Source: CAZGKX01 sp964525945 (GTDB taxonomy: Bacteria > Pseudomonadota > Gammaproteobacteria > Legionellales > Legionellaceae). Taken from it: a DNA stretch of 64,000 nt. Made by a program: the position numbers and the translations under genes. The stretch covers positions 7,692 through 71,691 of the forward strand of contig CAZGKX010000004.1 of the NCBI GenBank assembly GCA_964525945.1, in the 5' to 3' direction. A model generated the notes under the pieces. That model was not told the DNA's origin. It saw only the letters and a program-made list of their open reading frames with translations, and ran no database searches. How positions within the stretch are numbered: the first letter of the stretch is position 1; every line of letters starts with the position of its first letter. Below are positions 18,815 to 28,820 of this stretch, piece after piece.

Positions 18815-19777
18815 TCAATGACGGTTATTTATGGGTAAAAAATTTAATTTTTTCACATGCTTTTCGCCGGGCAAAAACTGGATGTTCCATAACGCGATGG
18901 AGGGATTTCTATCACTCAAAAATCGACCATCCGCTAAGCTCAACGTGTTTTGTTTATTTTGAATCAAATACCCATCACTGAACCAATTGAAAATTTTAAA
19001 ATCGTTTAACAACGTCGGGGAATCTTTCACGAATAAGGGAAGCTTTTCAGCTGAATACAATGGATAGATGCGCCTTAAAGTGATGGTTGTTGCTTTTAAC
19101 AGCGGAACATCGATATCAAAAATCAATGCATAGCGCTGTTTAAGTTGGGCGATGCCTCGCCAAGCAGTGGAACTTGCCAGTTTAGGGTATGCTTCTATTT
19201 TTGTTAACGGCCATTGCTTATTGCTGGCTTCGTTATGAATAGCATGGATGGCGCGATGATGCTGGAGCACATTCAACACCAACATGATCATGACCGCAAA
19301 GAAAGCAACACCAATCCCTTTTTTGGTGTTGAATTGCACCGTTGCAACCACTCCTAGCGCTAACGGGATGGTGATAAAAGGATCGATAATGGACAAAACA
19401 TCCCATCGGACACGGACGTAAGAAAATGGCCAAAACAACAAGGTTCCATAATTTGTGCACGCATCCAATAACCCATGCGTTGCATAACCAATCAGCACAG
19501 CCAAACACACTAAAACCAAGTCGCCTCTAAACCGTTTAAATAACAATAAAAAAAAAGTGACCAGCAATGCCCCCAACGGAATAAAAATCAGAGAATGGCT
19601 AAAGTGGCGATGGTACAAAAACATGAGCATGGGATTTTGTGCACTTTGAATAAAAATATCCAGATCTGGAGCCATTCCTGCCAGCGCCCCAGCAAGCAAG
19701 GTCTTGTTTTTTTCTTTAATCGGTAATAAAGCGCAGGCGCAAGATGCGCCTAATAAACCGTGGGTTAGAGGATCCAT
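18815..19777 (-). CDS. YdjM-type membrane-bound metal-dependent hydrolase
   Basis: This is a 320-residue inner-membrane protein of the LexA-regulated YdjM (DUF457) family. The signature opens the protein (MDPLTHGLLGASCACALL), followed by ALAGMAPDLDIF, the histidine-rich FLYHRHFSHSLIF, and YATHGLLDACTNYGTLLFWPF, which hold the His/Asp residues thought to bind metal. Four to five hydrophobic segments fill the first 190 residues; the last 130 form a soluble domain. The substrate is unknown. It converges with the broken ampG-like gene, with ten bases between. Confidence 0.85.
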   Translation of the reverse strand: MDPLTHGLLGASCACALLPIKEKNKTLLAGALAGMAPDLDIFIQSAQNPMLMFLYHRHFSHSLIFIPLGALLVTFFLLLFKRFRGDLVLVCLAVLIGYATHGLLDACTNYGTLLFWPFSYVRVRWDVLSIIDPFITIPLALGVVATVQFNTKKGIGVAFFAVMIMLVLNVLQHHRAIHAIHNEASNKQWPLTKIEAYPKLASSTAWRGIAQLKQRYALIFDIDVPLLKATTITLRRIYPLYSAEKLPLFVKDSPTLLNDFKIFNWFSDGYLIQNKQNTLSLADGRFLSDRNPSIALWNIQFLPGEKHVKKLNFLPINNRH

Positions 19778-19878
19778 GCGATGCTGTTTTAAGTCAAATG
19801 AGATTCAGTATAAAACATAATCAAGGAATGGCAATGCTAACCAATGCAATATCAAGGGAAAAAATACTTTCCTTTTAC

Positions 19879-19906
19879 TTGATTTTTAATCAAAGTGAAC
19901 TAATAT
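19879..19906 (+). promoter_or_regulatory. Putative promoter of the csbD-like gene
   Basis: TTGATT (19879-19884) and TAATAT (19901-19906) are separated by 16 bases, about 50 bases upstream of ATG 19958. The -35 region also lies in a small inverted repeat (TTGATT..AATCAA). Confidence 0.4.
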
Positions 19907-19916
19907 TATTGGATAT

Positions 19917-19933
19917 ACACAGAATGTCTGTGT
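19917..19933 (+). promoter_or_regulatory. Inverted repeat at the expected transcript start of the csbD-like gene
   Basis: ACACAGA-ATG-TCTGTGT is a perfect seven-base inverted repeat that starts about 10 bases after the putative -10 element. It could be an operator or a 5' mRNA hairpin. Confidence 0.35.
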
Positions 19934-19957
19934 GATGGATCACTTATAGGAGCAATC

Positions 19958-20155
19958 ATGAATAAGGATATCTTTGAAGGAAAATGGGAAGAAGTAAAAG
20001 GTAAAATGAGAAAAGCTTGGGGAAAGCTGACGGATGATGACCTTGACGTTATTCGGGGCAATCAACAAGAAATTTTCGGTAAATTACAAAAACATTACGG
20101 TTACACCAAAGAACAATCAGAAAAAGCGATCAAAGACTTTTTAAACGACAAATAA
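19958..20155 (+). CDS. CsbD-like small stress protein
   Basis: This is a 65-residue CsbD-family protein, a group of small hydrophilic proteins induced in stress or stationary phase with no settled biochemical role. The opening MNKDIFEGKWEEVKGKMRKA and the middle block GKLTDDDLDVIRGNQQEIF are the family signature. The ribosome-binding site AGGAG lies just upstream of ATG 19958. A promoter and an inverted repeat precede the gene, and a ten-pair hairpin (20162-20187) follows it, so it is a single-gene unit. Confidence 0.92.
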   Translation: MNKDIFEGKWEEVKGKMRKAWGKLTDDDLDVIRGNQQEIFGKLQKHYGYTKEQSEKAIKDFLNDK

Positions 20156-20161
20156 TTTTAT

Positions 20162-20187
20162 CGCATGGCTCCTTTTTGAGTCATGCG
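20162..20187 (+). terminator. Stem-loop after the csbD-like gene
   Basis: CGCATGGCTC (20162-20171) pairs with GAGTCATGCG (20178-20187), nine Watson-Crick pairs plus one G-T, around a loop that contains TTTTT. It lies seven bases after the stop. No T tract follows the stem. Confidence 0.5.
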
Positions 20188-20275
20188 CATGTCCATATGT
20201 GACAATAGCCTATATAATCGTTATTACAAATTCAAATCCATGGTTAGCCATGCGTGCGACTCAGAGAAGACAATA

Positions 20276-20299
20276 TTGTTGGGCCAAGGCCCAACCTAC
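20276..20299. repeat. Palindromic intergenic repeat, copy 1
   Basis: This is a 24-base element with the self-complementary core TTGGGCCAAGGCCCAA followed by CCTAC. Identical or near-identical copies are at 49621-49644 and, as an inverted pair, at 62558-62623. It lies between the csbD-like gene and the MltA gene. Confidence 0.8.
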
Positions 20300-20366
20300 G
20301 GTTAATCATATGTCTATTCGAGAATCGAACCGTTTGGCCATACCCTAATCAACGATAGGTGAAAGG

Positions 20367-21749
20367 ATGCTAATGTTTCGATCCGTTTTAATCATTGCAA
20401 TCATGACGTATAGCGTCATCACTCACGCCACCCAGCCCTCTGATCCAATCCAACGCTGTTTAGACATTCGACGGCTTGCAGACTTTACCACAAGACAGAA
20501 AGTAGCCGCCAAAGAGCCCGGTGTATTGCGTTTTAAATTTCATAAAATTTCACCCTCAGAGCTACCATTAGAAAATCCAGTGGGCAATATGGATGAAGTC
20601 ATCAATGCGTTGAATCATCAAATTGAAAATTGCAAAAAAAACTCGGGTGAATTTCAAACGGTAACGATTGCAGGTCATACCTTCAAACGCCAAGAATGGT
20701 GCCTGGATACCAATAAAAAAATGCTCACGCTCGCAAAAGCAGCCCATGGTGATTATCAAAAATATTTATCCACCATCAAGACCGAATTTGACTGGTATAA
20801 AAGCGATGGCTGGCCTGAAAATCATGCCGGCTATAAAAAAGGGCAATTTCAATTTACCGCTTATTACGCGCCAGCCGCCGTTGAAGCTCGTACCCAGCGC
20901 GGTGGCGAATTTTTATACCCTCTCTACGGTAACCCAGGTGTTGTTAATGTCGTAGCAGAATGTAAAAAATTTAATTTAAAAGCGCCTCTTTGTGGCGTTG
21001 ACCCACTGACCAAAATGGCGCGTGGATTTTGCCTAAAAAATGCCGATGGTACCTATTCTGTGGCACCAGACCGCGACGAAATTGAGCATGGAGCCCTGCA
21101 TCCAAAACATATCATTGGCTATGTTAAAGACCCTAATGACCCCGCGTTTTTAATGGTTCAGGGCTCTGGTTCATTAATGCTTGATGGCAAATTATTCCAC
21201 ATCAATTACGATGGCGCCAATGGCAGGCCACGCACTATGCTTGGGCGTATAGTTCAATGCGCACAAGATCCAACCTGTGGTGGTAACTTGGATACCATTG
21301 AGCGTTGTGCCAAAGATCCTAAATGCTTGGATGAAGAAAAATTACGTTGTAACGTCTCTAAAAAAATAAAACAAAGCGGAGCAGCAGAATCATTAATTCG
21401 CCAATACCTTAATGACCCTCTTAACCGTGATAAAGCTGCTGATTTGAGAAATCGCGATCAAAGCTTTGTGTTTTTTGCTAAAGAAGATGGGGGGCCTTAT
21501 GGCTCAGAAAATATATCCCTCACACCCCATGCCTCATGTGCCACCGATCACAAAGTAATCCCAGTGGGCATGAATTTTATTTATAATTCCAAAAATACTA
21601 CTTCATGGTGTGTGGCTCAAGACACAGGCGGTGCGATTATGGGTGCTCATGTTGATTGCTACAAAGGGGAAGGACTTCAAGCTGGCATTGAAGCAAATGC
21701 GCTTAATCACTCAGGCACTTTGTATGTGGCATTGCCAAAAAGGCCATAA
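20367..21749 (+). CDS. mltA: MltA-type lytic transglycosylase (GH102) with 3D domain
   Basis: This is a periplasmic enzyme that cleaves peptidoglycan glycan strands with formation of an anhydro sugar. It has an N-terminal signal peptide (about residues 1-20, cleaved near THAT), the MltA domain (QFTAYYAPAAVEARTQ, IIGYVKDPNDPAFLMVQGSG) and the C-terminal 3D domain with AQDTGGAIMGAHVD, which carries the catalytic Asp region. There is no lipobox cysteine, so unlike E. coli MltA it should not be lipid-anchored. At 460 residues it is longer than typical, with a cysteine-rich insert around 300-345 (CAQDPTCGG, CAKDPKCL, two similar units). The start is ATG 20367 or the ATG two codons later. Confidence 0.88.
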   Translation: MLMFRSVLIIAIMTYSVITHATQPSDPIQRCLDIRRLADFTTRQKVAAKEPGVLRFKFHKISPSELPLENPVGNMDEVINALNHQIENCKKNSGEFQTVTIAGHTFKRQEWCLDTNKKMLTLAKAAHGDYQKYLSTIKTEFDWYKSDGWPENHAGYKKGQFQFTAYYAPAAVEARTQRGGEFLYPLYGNPGVVNVVAECKKFNLKAPLCGVDPLTKMARGFCLKNADGTYSVAPDRDEIEHGALHPKHIIGYVKDPNDPAFLMVQGSGSLMLDGKLFHINYDGANGRPRTMLGRIVQCAQDPTCGGNLDTIERCAKDPKCLDEEKLRCNVSKKIKQSGAAESLIRQYLNDPLNRDKAADLRNRDQSFVFFAKEDGGPYGSENISLTPHASCATDHKVIPVGMNFIYNSKNTTSWCVAQDTGGAIMGAHVDCYKGEGLQAGIEANALNHSGTLYVALPKRP

Positions 21750-22007
21750 ATGGAGCAAAATTAGGCCGTCAATTATTCACATAAAAATGCCATACGGCAT
21801 GGCCGCAAACTCAGGCCAACACTCCATTTATTGTTGGCTATGTATTGAGCATTTGATGGCATAAACACTGAAAGTCCGAGACCTAAAATTCACTTGTCAC
21901 AATATTTAGGTGTAATGAAAAAGTAGGATTCGGATCACCCGTGCTTCTTATTGTTTCTTCCTGATTAGGCAGAGGGAGTACTTTAAAAAAAGAAGCAAAC
22001 TTAAGCA

Positions 22008-23324
22008 TTATGCATCTAACTCAGCGCATACATGATCAATAGGCTTGCCCGCAAAACGATCTGCCACCCAGGGAACATACAATGGCTCTGCAGTTGCAGG
22101 AGTCGTAAAGTGATTTTGATTTCCTGATAGTTTCACACGCGTTACCTGGCCGCCCATTTTGCACATTTGTTTAAAATAGAATTCGCCCATAGCTGGCGGT
22201 ACAGTTGTATCCTTAGTGCCCCAATAAATAATTACTGGTGCCAGTGGAGGAACTGGATTTACACTGCCCTTGAGATTTGCTTTCACCCAGGCAAACGCAT
22301 TTTTAATATCAGAACGTAAAAAGTCCTTGTATTGAGTACCGTAATTAAAATTCAAGGTATCTGAAGCACCGTGCATACATTTTCTTGCCATAAGCTGATT
22401 AACGACATCCACACCGTCATCAGTTAACATGTCATTCAATTTTAACTCAGGAAAAGCTGCAACCATACCCCAGAGATTTTGGGCGTAATGAGTGAAATTA
22501 AAAACATTGGCACTAAATAAATCACTGATGCTTTTTAAATGTGCCAAAGCTTCTTGTTCTGTATTGATCTTGTCAGGAAAGGTCGCTGCTATATCGTAAG
22601 GTGCCATAGCAACAAAACCGAGAATTTTAATTTGGTCATTTACAGAATCTTTAACCGTAAGATAATCTTGCATGCCAGCAACAGCCAGAGTGGCACCACC
22701 ACCTTGAGACCATCCGTACACTATAGCTCTGTTACCTGCTTGTGACTCTTTAAGCTGAGTAGCCGCTCTGATGGAGTTGATGACATCCTGTGACTGAGTT
22801 GTTGCAACCGTATATTGATGCTTGCCGCCACCACCCAGCCCCTGATAATCGGTTGCAACGATGACATAGCCTGCTTTAATGAAGGCATCCACTGCGGGTA
22901 GTCCGAAATCAGTCCAGGAGTTGCCGTTCATCATGAAATATTGATTCAAGGGTTGCGCCGGATTCAATACTTGTGAAGGACCACAAGTTTGGGCTGTACC
23001 AGTAGTACCATGAGCCCAAGCCATAACAGGCCGCTCCTTTGTTGTTTCTGATTGGGATAGTGGGGCTACTATAATACCAGTCACTATGGTTTTATTTCCG
23101 TTAACATCAGAAGAAACATAAGCTATCTTCCAGGCTTTCGCTTCGTTGACCGTAGTGACTATAGGCTCAGATTTAATTAATGAACCCAGTTTGGCCCGAA
23201 CAGGCACATCTGGTAACGAACTGTAAAATTCGCCCATATCTACAGGACCAAAATCAGGGAGAGCATAAGTCAGTTCTGATAACAAAAAGAAAAAGCCGAA
23301 CAATAATTTCCATGATCCCCGCAT
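22008..23324 (-). CDS. Secreted alpha/beta-hydrolase, secretory lipase-like
   Basis: This is a 438-residue exported esterase/lipase. A signal peptide covers about residues 1-21. The oxyanion-type segment VMAWAHGTTGTAQTC and the nucleophile elbow VYGWSQGGGATL (G-W-S-Q-G) mark the hydrolase core. The late acid and His are probably in YWGTKDTTVPP and SGNQNHFTTPA. The layout matches the secretory lipase (LIP) family, which includes bacterial lipases acting on acylglycerols. Export by the general pathway and then type II secretion is plausible but not shown. It is a single gene; the 258 bases between mltA and it show no other coding sequence. Confidence 0.82.
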   Translation of the reverse strand: MRGSWKLLFGFFFLLSELTYALPDFGPVDMGEFYSSLPDVPVRAKLGSLIKSEPIVTTVNEAKAWKIAYVSSDVNGNKTIVTGIIVAPLSQSETTKERPVMAWAHGTTGTAQTCGPSQVLNPAQPLNQYFMMNGNSWTDFGLPAVDAFIKAGYVIVATDYQGLGGGGKHQYTVATTQSQDVINSIRAATQLKESQAGNRAIVYGWSQGGGATLAVAGMQDYLTVKDSVNDQIKILGFVAMAPYDIAATFPDKINTEQEALAHLKSISDLFSANVFNFTHYAQNLWGMVAAFPELKLNDMLTDDGVDVVNQLMARKCMHGASDTLNFNYGTQYKDFLRSDIKNAFAWVKANLKGSVNPVPPLAPVIIYWGTKDTTVPPAMGEFYFKQMCKMGGQVTRVKLSGNQNHFTTPATAEPLYVPWVADRFAGKPIDHVCAELDA

Positions 23325-23396
23325 TTTAATATCCTTTAATTTGCAATTTCATTCAAACAAACGTAAGTGAGTAATTTTTGCCAGCCTTACGATTGG

Positions 23397-24452
23397 TTAA
23401 TCAAAAAATTGTTTGTCATATTCCTTCAACAAATGAGTATCGTAACAATTAAAATTATGCCGATAATTGTGGGCGATTCTTTGTGCTAGGAACGCTGTGG
23501 CCTTGTTTTTTGCTGCTTTCAATTGTTGGGTATCGTTGATGGGGTTAAACACTCCTAATATATTTTCTTGCCAAGTGGGTTGAGGAGATAGCACAGTGGC
23601 GTTGGCTTTCATCTCAAAAAAGGGCATGTCTAGCGCATACATACGATGCAATTGTTGACTCGCTTGAAAAACTGCGTTGGTTTTTGCTTCAAGGCTATGT
23701 CCGGCAATGTGAGGGGTGCACAAAGTGGCATATTGAATGATTTGCTCATTGATTGAAGGTTCGTTTGCATAGACGTCGGTGCAATAAATGATCGGTTGAG
23801 GATTGGCAAGTAACGCGGCTTCATCAACAATATCACCTCTTGCGGCATTGATAATCACCGTGTTGGCTTTTAATTGTTTGAAAAATTTAGCATTGAATAA
23901 ATGCCGAGTCGCATAAGGTGCAACATCATGCAAACTGGCATGAATGCACAGCACATCACAGCGTGTTAATTCTTCAAACGCACAGCTATGAAAAAGAGGA
24001 TCGTTTTTTGCTTTCAGTGGATCATAACAAATAATGTCCAAATCTAGCGCACGTAAACGGTGTTGCACTTGTGCTCCAACCTGCCCTAGACCAATAATGC
24101 CCACGCGTTTACCTGTAAGTGGTTTGTTTTGCAACAACCAGGCTAGGGTGGCTATCACATAATCGGCCACAGCACGTGCGTTACTCCCTTTGGCATCGAT
24201 CAATTGAATACCTTGTTGCTGAAGGTGTTGATCATCGATGTGATCAGTGCCACTGCTCGCCGTGGCAACACATTGCAATGCATGATCTTGGATAAGTTGT
24301 GCGGATACCTTTAAAGTGGAACGGCAAAATAAAATAGTTTGACCGACCAGCAATGCCGGTACCTCATCCAGTGAATGGTATAGGGTGAGTTCAAATTTAG
24401 GATGAAACAACTTGCTTAAGTGAGGAAGACTCGCATCCGCTAAAATTTTCAT
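23397..24452 (-). CDS. pdxB: Erythronate-4-phosphate dehydrogenase
   Basis: PdxB oxidises 4-phosphoerythronate in pyridoxal-phosphate synthesis. The protein is a D-2-hydroxyacid dehydrogenase of 351 residues. The NAD-binding loop is [13 protein letters not shown], the catalytic Arg region is [15 protein letters not shown] and the catalytic His lies in [14 protein letters not shown]. The C-terminal extension beyond about residue 285 distinguishes PdxB from other members of the family. The start codon overlaps the hmgA stop by four bases (ATGA arrangement), so the two are translated together. Confidence 0.88.
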   Translation of the reverse strand: MKILADASLPHLSKLFHPKFELTLYHSLDEVPALLVGQTILFCRSTLKVSAQLIQDHALQCVATASSGTDHIDDQHLQQQGIQLIDAKGSNARAVADYVIATLAWLLQNKPLTGKRVGIIGLGQVGAQVQHRLRALDLDIICYDPLKAKNDPLFHSCAFEELTRCDVLCIHASLHDVAPYATRHLFNAKFFKQLKANTVIINAARGDIVDEAALLANPQPIIYCTDVYANEPSINEQIIQYATLCTPHIAGHSLEAKTNAVFQASQQLHRMYALDMPFFEMKANATVLSPQPTWQENILGVFNPINDTQQLKAAKNKATAFLAQRIAHNYRHNFNCYDTHLLKEYDKQFFD

Positions 24453-25705
24453 GGCGCTCGCTTGAAATAAGGGTTTAACTTTTGCCAGCAGGACGAATAC
24501 GCACGTTGTAAACTGGGGTGGTGCAACCCTTTATCCGTAATTTTCCAAGGCTGATTGGTTTCAAACATAAACGCTAACGTGTTGTCGTAATATTTGGGCT
24601 CAAGCTTTTGCGCGCGTGCCTCTTGGAATGAATCCGCATCAGGGCCATGTGCTGTCATGCAATTATGAATACTTACTCCACCCACTTCAAACCCTGTGGC
24701 TTTGGCATCGTAAGTCCCAATGATCAAACCCATCAATTCATTCATAATGTTTTTATGAAAATAAGGAGGTCTAAAGGTGTCCTCAGCCACCATCCAACGC
24801 GGTGGGAAAATGACAAAATCTAAATTCGCAACCCCTGGCGTATCGCTTTCGGAAGTCAGTACCGTGAAAATAGAAGGATCGGGGTGATCAAAGCTTACCG
24901 AATTAATGGTGTTGAACAACGATAAATCATAACAGTAGGGTGCATAATTACCATGCCAAGCCACAACGTTTAAAGGAGAATGATGGCTGATAGCGGACCA
25001 CCAATGGTTTTGGTATTTGCAAATTAACTCCATGTCACCGGTTCGCTCTTCAAATGCCGCAGAAGGGTAAAGGAAATGCCGAGGATGGGCCAAACCATTA
25101 GCTCCAATTGTCCCTAAGGAGGGCAACGACAAAGGTAGCCCGCTGTTTTCACAGAGATAGCCTGCTGCGTAAGTGTCGATGAGGTTCACTTTAAATTTAA
25201 TGCCACGGGGAATGACCGCAATTTTACCTGGAGAGATCTCCATCATCCCCATTTCTGTTTGCAATTGAATGGTGCCTGCATAAGGAACAAACAACAATTC
25301 GCCATCATTATCACCAAAATAACGGTGGTCCATCGACTGGTTGCATTGATAGATGTACGTGTTCACCGATGCATTGCCTGCCAGGTGAAACAAACCATCA
25401 ACAAAATCTTTGGTCGTTTCGAGTGCGGGAAAAGTGGACCAACGGAACGGATTGGGTGCTTGTACCGCCAAAAACTGCTCGGTGATAGCATGTTTATAAG
25501 GCGCATAATCACCGTGCACGACAGAGGGCAATATTCGGTATTGCCAGCTGTGCAAATTTGCATGCCGTGGACGCGTAAATGCACTGCCACTGAGTTGTTC
25601 AGCGTACAAACCCATGTTGCATTGTTGGGGCGAATTTTGATGCGATGGTAATGAACCAGGGATTGCTTCACTCGAGTGATAATTACCAAAACCAGCTAAA
25701 TGCAT
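24449..25705 (-). CDS. hmgA: Homogentisate 1,2-dioxygenase
   Basis: HmgA opens the homogentisate ring in tyrosine and phenylalanine breakdown; loss of it in Legionella leads to pyomelanin formation. The 418-residue protein shows the family opening ([19 protein letters not shown]), the central cupin region ([18 protein letters not shown]) and the metal-site block [12 protein letters not shown] with a late FMFET. It is the first gene of a two-gene unit with pdxB and is divergent from yebC. The pathway partners (hydroxyphenylpyruvate dioxygenase, maleylacetoacetate isomerase, fumarylacetoacetase) are not in the window. Confidence 0.95.
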   Translation of the reverse strand: MHLAGFGNYHSSEAIPGSLPSHQNSPQQCNMGLYAEQLSGSAFTRPRHANLHSWQYRILPSVVHGDYAPYKHAITEQFLAVQAPNPFRWSTFPALETTKDFVDGLFHLAGNASVNTYIYQCNQSMDHRYFGDNDGELLFVPYAGTIQLQTEMGMMEISPGKIAVIPRGIKFKVNLIDTYAAGYLCENSGLPLSLPSLGTIGANGLAHPRHFLYPSAAFEERTGDMELICKYQNHWWSAISHHSPLNVVAWHGNYAPYCYDLSLFNTINSVSFDHPDPSIFTVLTSESDTPGVANLDFVIFPPRWMVAEDTFRPPYFHKNIMNELMGLIIGTYDAKATGFEVGGVSIHNCMTAHGPDADSFQEARAQKLEPKYYDNTLAFMFETNQPWKITDKGLHHPSLQRAYSSCWQKLNPYFKRAP

Positions 25706-25886
25706 GCGGACCTCCTAACCAACTCCAGGCATATTTTATACAATATACTATCGATAATTGCAGTAAAACAAGTGAAACAGAACGTTTGACCATTAAAGTT
25801 GTGTTTACTGTATTCTAAATGGTTTTGCTTGGTGGATTGCCATTGTATAATCGAAATATCAGGTTAGAAATGAATGGGGATAGAAC

Positions 25887-26627
25887 ATGGCAGGTCATAG
25901 CAAGTGGGCAAACATTAAATTTCGCAAAGGTGTGCAAGATGCGAAACGCGGTAAAATTTTTACCAAATTAATTCGAGAAATTACGGTATCAGCAAGAATG
26001 GGCGGAGCGGATGAGTCATCGAATCCACGCTTGCGCGATGCTGTCATCAAGGCGTTAAAAGCAAACATGAAGCGCGACACCATCGATAATGCCATTAAGC
26101 GTGGAGCTGGGGGCTTGGATGGTGCTAACATGGTGGAAATGTGTTACGAAGGTTACGGCCCTGGAGGCATCGCCATTTTAGTGGATTGCTTATCAGACAA
26201 TAAAAATCGCACCGTGTCTGAAGTTCGACATGCGTTTACCAAACATGGCGGCAATTTAGGTACGGATGGTTCCGTCGCGTACTTGTTTAGCAAGCAAGGT
26301 GAAATTTTGTTGGCACCAACAGCGCATGAAGAGCAAGCGATGGACATTGCCATTGAAGCAGGGGCTAATGATGTCATCATCGAAGAAGGGCAACTTGAAG
26401 TGATTACGCCGGTGGAGTGTTACCATGCCGTTTTATCTGCGTTGGAAGCTGGGACATTTGAAATTGAACAATGCCACCTGACGCGGCGCGCGCAATTACT
26501 GATTCCCACCGACAAAGATGCCACTGAAACACTGGAAAAGCTCATTGACATGTTGGAAGATTTGGATGATGTTCAAGCCGTGTATAGCAACGCTGCTTTT
26601 CCAATCACCGAGTCCGTTGACGAATGA
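25887..26627 (+). CDS. yebC: YebC/PmpR-family transcription or translation factor
   Basis: This is a 246-residue three-domain TACO1/YebC-family protein. It shows the standard opening [20 protein letters not shown] and blocks [38 protein letters not shown] and [15 protein letters not shown]. Members have been described both as DNA-binding regulators and as factors that help ribosomes through proline stretches. It is the first gene of a yebC-ruvC-ruvA unit, the common gammaproteobacterial arrangement, and its stop codon overlaps the ruvC start. Confidence 0.95.
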   Translation: MAGHSKWANIKFRKGVQDAKRGKIFTKLIREITVSARMGGADESSNPRLRDAVIKALKANMKRDTIDNAIKRGAGGLDGANMVEMCYEGYGPGGIAILVDCLSDNKNRTVSEVRHAFTKHGGNLGTDGSVAYLFSKQGEILLAPTAHEEQAMDIAIEAGANDVIIEEGQLEVITPVECYHAVLSALEAGTFEIEQCHLTRRAQLLIPTDKDATETLEKLIDMLEDLDDVQAVYSNAAFPITESVDE

Positions 26628-27118
26628 CCATCATTCTAGGGATAGATCCTGGTTCGCGGGTAACAGGTTATGGTTTGATCAGAGATAACAATCGGCAATT
26701 GCAATACATTGACAGCGGCTGCATTCGTACGTCCGAAGGCGAATTAAGCCATCGTCTGCTGGAAATTTTTAATGGTGTTTGCCAATTGGTGGAAAATTTT
26801 AGCCCACAAGAAGTGGCCATTGAACAAGTCTTTATGCATAAAAATGCCAGTTCAGCATTAAAATTAGGGCATGCAAGAGGGGTGGCCATGGTTGCTTGTG
26901 CATCACATCGGATGAAGGTGAGCGAGTACTCACCCCGCGAAATTAAACAATCAGTGGTTGGCTATGGTGGTGCGCTGAAAGAACAAGTACAGCACATGGT
27001 GGTGAATTTACTGATGTTGTCCAGCTCACCCCAAAGTGACGCCGCAGATGCATTGGCCATCGCCATTTGCCACAGCCATATGCGTTATGGCTTAAGAGAG
27101 CTTATGAAAGGGAGATAG
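26624..27118 (+). CDS. ruvC: Holliday-junction resolvase RuvC
   Basis: RuvC cuts Holliday junctions after branch migration by RuvAB. The RNase-H-like acidic residues are visible in [24 protein letters not shown] and [13 protein letters not shown]. At 164 residues it is slightly short because of a shorter C-terminus. The ATG overlaps the yebC stop codon (ATGA), so translation is coupled. ruvA follows after four bases. Confidence 0.95.
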   Translation: MTIILGIDPGSRVTGYGLIRDNNRQLQYIDSGCIRTSEGELSHRLLEIFNGVCQLVENFSPQEVAIEQVFMHKNASSALKLGHARGVAMVACASHRMKVSEYSPREIKQSVVGYGGALKEQVQHMVVNLLMLSSSPQSDAADALAIAICHSHMRYGLRELMKGR

Positions 27119-27122
27119 AACA

Positions 27123-27722
27123 ATGATTGGTTGGTTAAGTGGCAGCGTCGTCGATAAACACCATCCTGGAAAAGTCGTCATCGATGTGAATGGTGTTGGT
27201 TATGATGTGGAAACATCGTTGCCTACTTTTTTTCAGCTCGAATCACAAGCAGGGCAAATTGGATTGCATATTCATACCGTGGTGCGGGAAGATGCGCTGT
27301 TGTTGTATGGATTTATTGACAAACAAGAACGTGCTTTGTTTCGAGCACTGATCAAAGTCAACGGGGTAGGACCCAAAATGGCTGTTGCCATTTTATCCAG
27401 CATTACCCCGGAAGAATTTATCACCTGCATCCATCAACAGAACACGGTGTTATTGACCAAACTTCCGGGAATTGGCAAAAAAACGGCTGAGCGTTTGGTG
27501 GTCGAAATGAAAGACAGTGTTCAACAGCTACCAAGAGCAGATTCAGGCGCTAAAATGGATATACCTGTTGTTTTTGGACAGCAAGATGAAGCCATAAATG
27601 CTTTAGAAGCGTTAGGATTTAAACGGCAAGAAGCCAGTAAAATAATCAATAAAATCAATGATGGCAATAAAACTTGTGAACAGTTAATTCGTGAGGGTTT
27701 GCAATTGTTGGCAAACCGTTAG
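27123..27722 (+). CDS. ruvA: Holliday-junction branch migration subunit RuvA
   Basis: RuvA binds four-way junctions and recruits the RuvB motor. The 199-residue protein shows the N-terminal OB-fold (MIGWLSGSVVDKHHPGKVVID), two helix-hairpin-helix motifs (KVNGVGPKMAVAIL and KLPGIGKKTAERLV) and the C-terminal RuvB-binding domain (INALEALGFKRQEASKII). ruvB normally follows in many gammaproteobacteria; here the next gene is a desaturase 18 bases on, so ruvB must be elsewhere. Confidence 0.96.
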   Translation: MIGWLSGSVVDKHHPGKVVIDVNGVGYDVETSLPTFFQLESQAGQIGLHIHTVVREDALLLYGFIDKQERALFRALIKVNGVGPKMAVAILSSITPEEFITCIHQQNTVLLTKLPGIGKKTAERLVVEMKDSVQQLPRADSGAKMDIPVVFGQQDEAINALEALGFKRQEASKIINKINDGNKTCEQLIREGLQLLANR

Positions 27723-27740
27723 CTCAAATGGAGTGCATAC

Positions 27741-28808
27741 ATGGAAGCAGGGCAAGGGACTGATCATTCGCTTTTATACAACACATTGAAACAGGACGTT
27801 TACGGTGCTTTAGCTGATAAGCGACTACGCGGCCCTATCAATTTGTATATAAAAAGCCTTGTTTTGGCCGGAGCCTGGTTCATCAGCTATTTTAATTTTT
27901 TATACAGCGGCCAACTGGATAACCCATTTTATTGCTTTTTTGCAATGTTTTTTCTTTTTCTGACCTCATCGGCGTTAACCTTGAACATCATTCATGAAGG
28001 GTCACACCGCTCTCTTTCCACGTCAAAATTTATAAATCATTTGGCGCAGATGATGGTGTCTTGTGTGTACGGTATCAGCACCATTAATTGGTATGAAAAA
28101 CATGTTAAACGCCACCATGTTTACACCAACATTTATGCCAAAGATTTTGACATCAATTCCAAAGGTCTTTTTAGGTATTCGTCACTGGATCCTTGGCGGG
28201 CTTGGCACAAATGGCAAGCGTATTATGCTGTCCCGCTTTACGCGCTGTACATTTTAAAGTGGATCTATATAGGGGATTTTAAAGATCTTTTCTATAACAT
28301 TTACGAGTTATCCATACCCAAAAGAATGCTTTTATTTTTGGAAATAATAGCTACCCGCATGGCGCATGTTGTATTGTTCATTATTATCCCTCTCCACTAT
28401 TTTTCTTCACTGCAATTCTTTATTGGTTATTATGTAACTTTTTTATTACTGTCCGGTTTAATCACATCGATTATTTTTCAACTTGCCCATGTTGTCCCTG
28501 ATTTATTTTTTCTACTCAGAGCAGAAAATTTTACAGCCAATCAATTGCTACACCAACTGTCATCAACATCGGATTTTTCCTCGCAGAACAAGATCCTGAC
28601 TTATTTTACAGGGGGGTTAAACATGCAAGTGATACATCATCTATTTCCTCATGTTTCTCATACCCACTATTCCACGATACAGCCTATTGTTAAGTCTTTT
28701 TGCAAAAAAAACAATCTACCCTATCACGAATATTCAACATGCGGATCCGCAATTAAAGCTCATTTTTCTTATTTAAACAGGTTGGGGAAAAAGCCACAAA
28801 TCCATTAA
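27741..28808 (+). CDS. Membrane fatty acid desaturase
   Basis: This is a 355-residue di-iron membrane desaturase. The three histidine boxes are present in order: HEGSH, HVKRHH and HHLFPHVSHTH, with hydrophobic helices before the first box and between the second and third. The usual reaction is introduction of a double bond in a fatty-acyl chain. The box pattern (HxxxH, HxxHH, then QVIHHLFPH) resembles front-end acyl-lipid desaturases. It lies 18 bases after ruvA and may be transcribed with it, although the functions are unrelated. The regiospecificity cannot be told from sequence. Confidence 0.85.
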   Translation: MEAGQGTDHSLLYNTLKQDVYGALADKRLRGPINLYIKSLVLAGAWFISYFNFLYSGQLDNPFYCFFAMFFLFLTSSALTLNIIHEGSHRSLSTSKFINHLAQMMVSCVYGISTINWYEKHVKRHHVYTNIYAKDFDINSKGLFRYSSLDPWRAWHKWQAYYAVPLYALYILKWIYIGDFKDLFYNIYELSIPKRMLLFLEIIATRMAHVVLFIIIPLHYFSSLQFFIGYYVTFLLLSGLITSIIFQLAHVVPDLFFLLRAENFTANQLLHQLSSTSDFSSQNKILTYFTGGLNMQVIHHLFPHVSHTHYSTIQPIVKSFCKKNNLPYHEYSTCGSAIKAHFSYLNRLGKKPQIH

Positions 28809-28820
28809 CACGTCAAATGA

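Noticed and set aside
20300..20335. A TTCGATT-type stretch on the minus strand resembling a tRNA T-loop.
   Set aside because: The bases on both sides do not pair as a T-stem and no acceptor or anticodon arm is found at the right distances.
21750..22007. The 258-base space between the MltA and lipase genes as a hidden gene or RNA.
   Set aside because: No protein-like frame with a start signal; only short weak inverted repeats.
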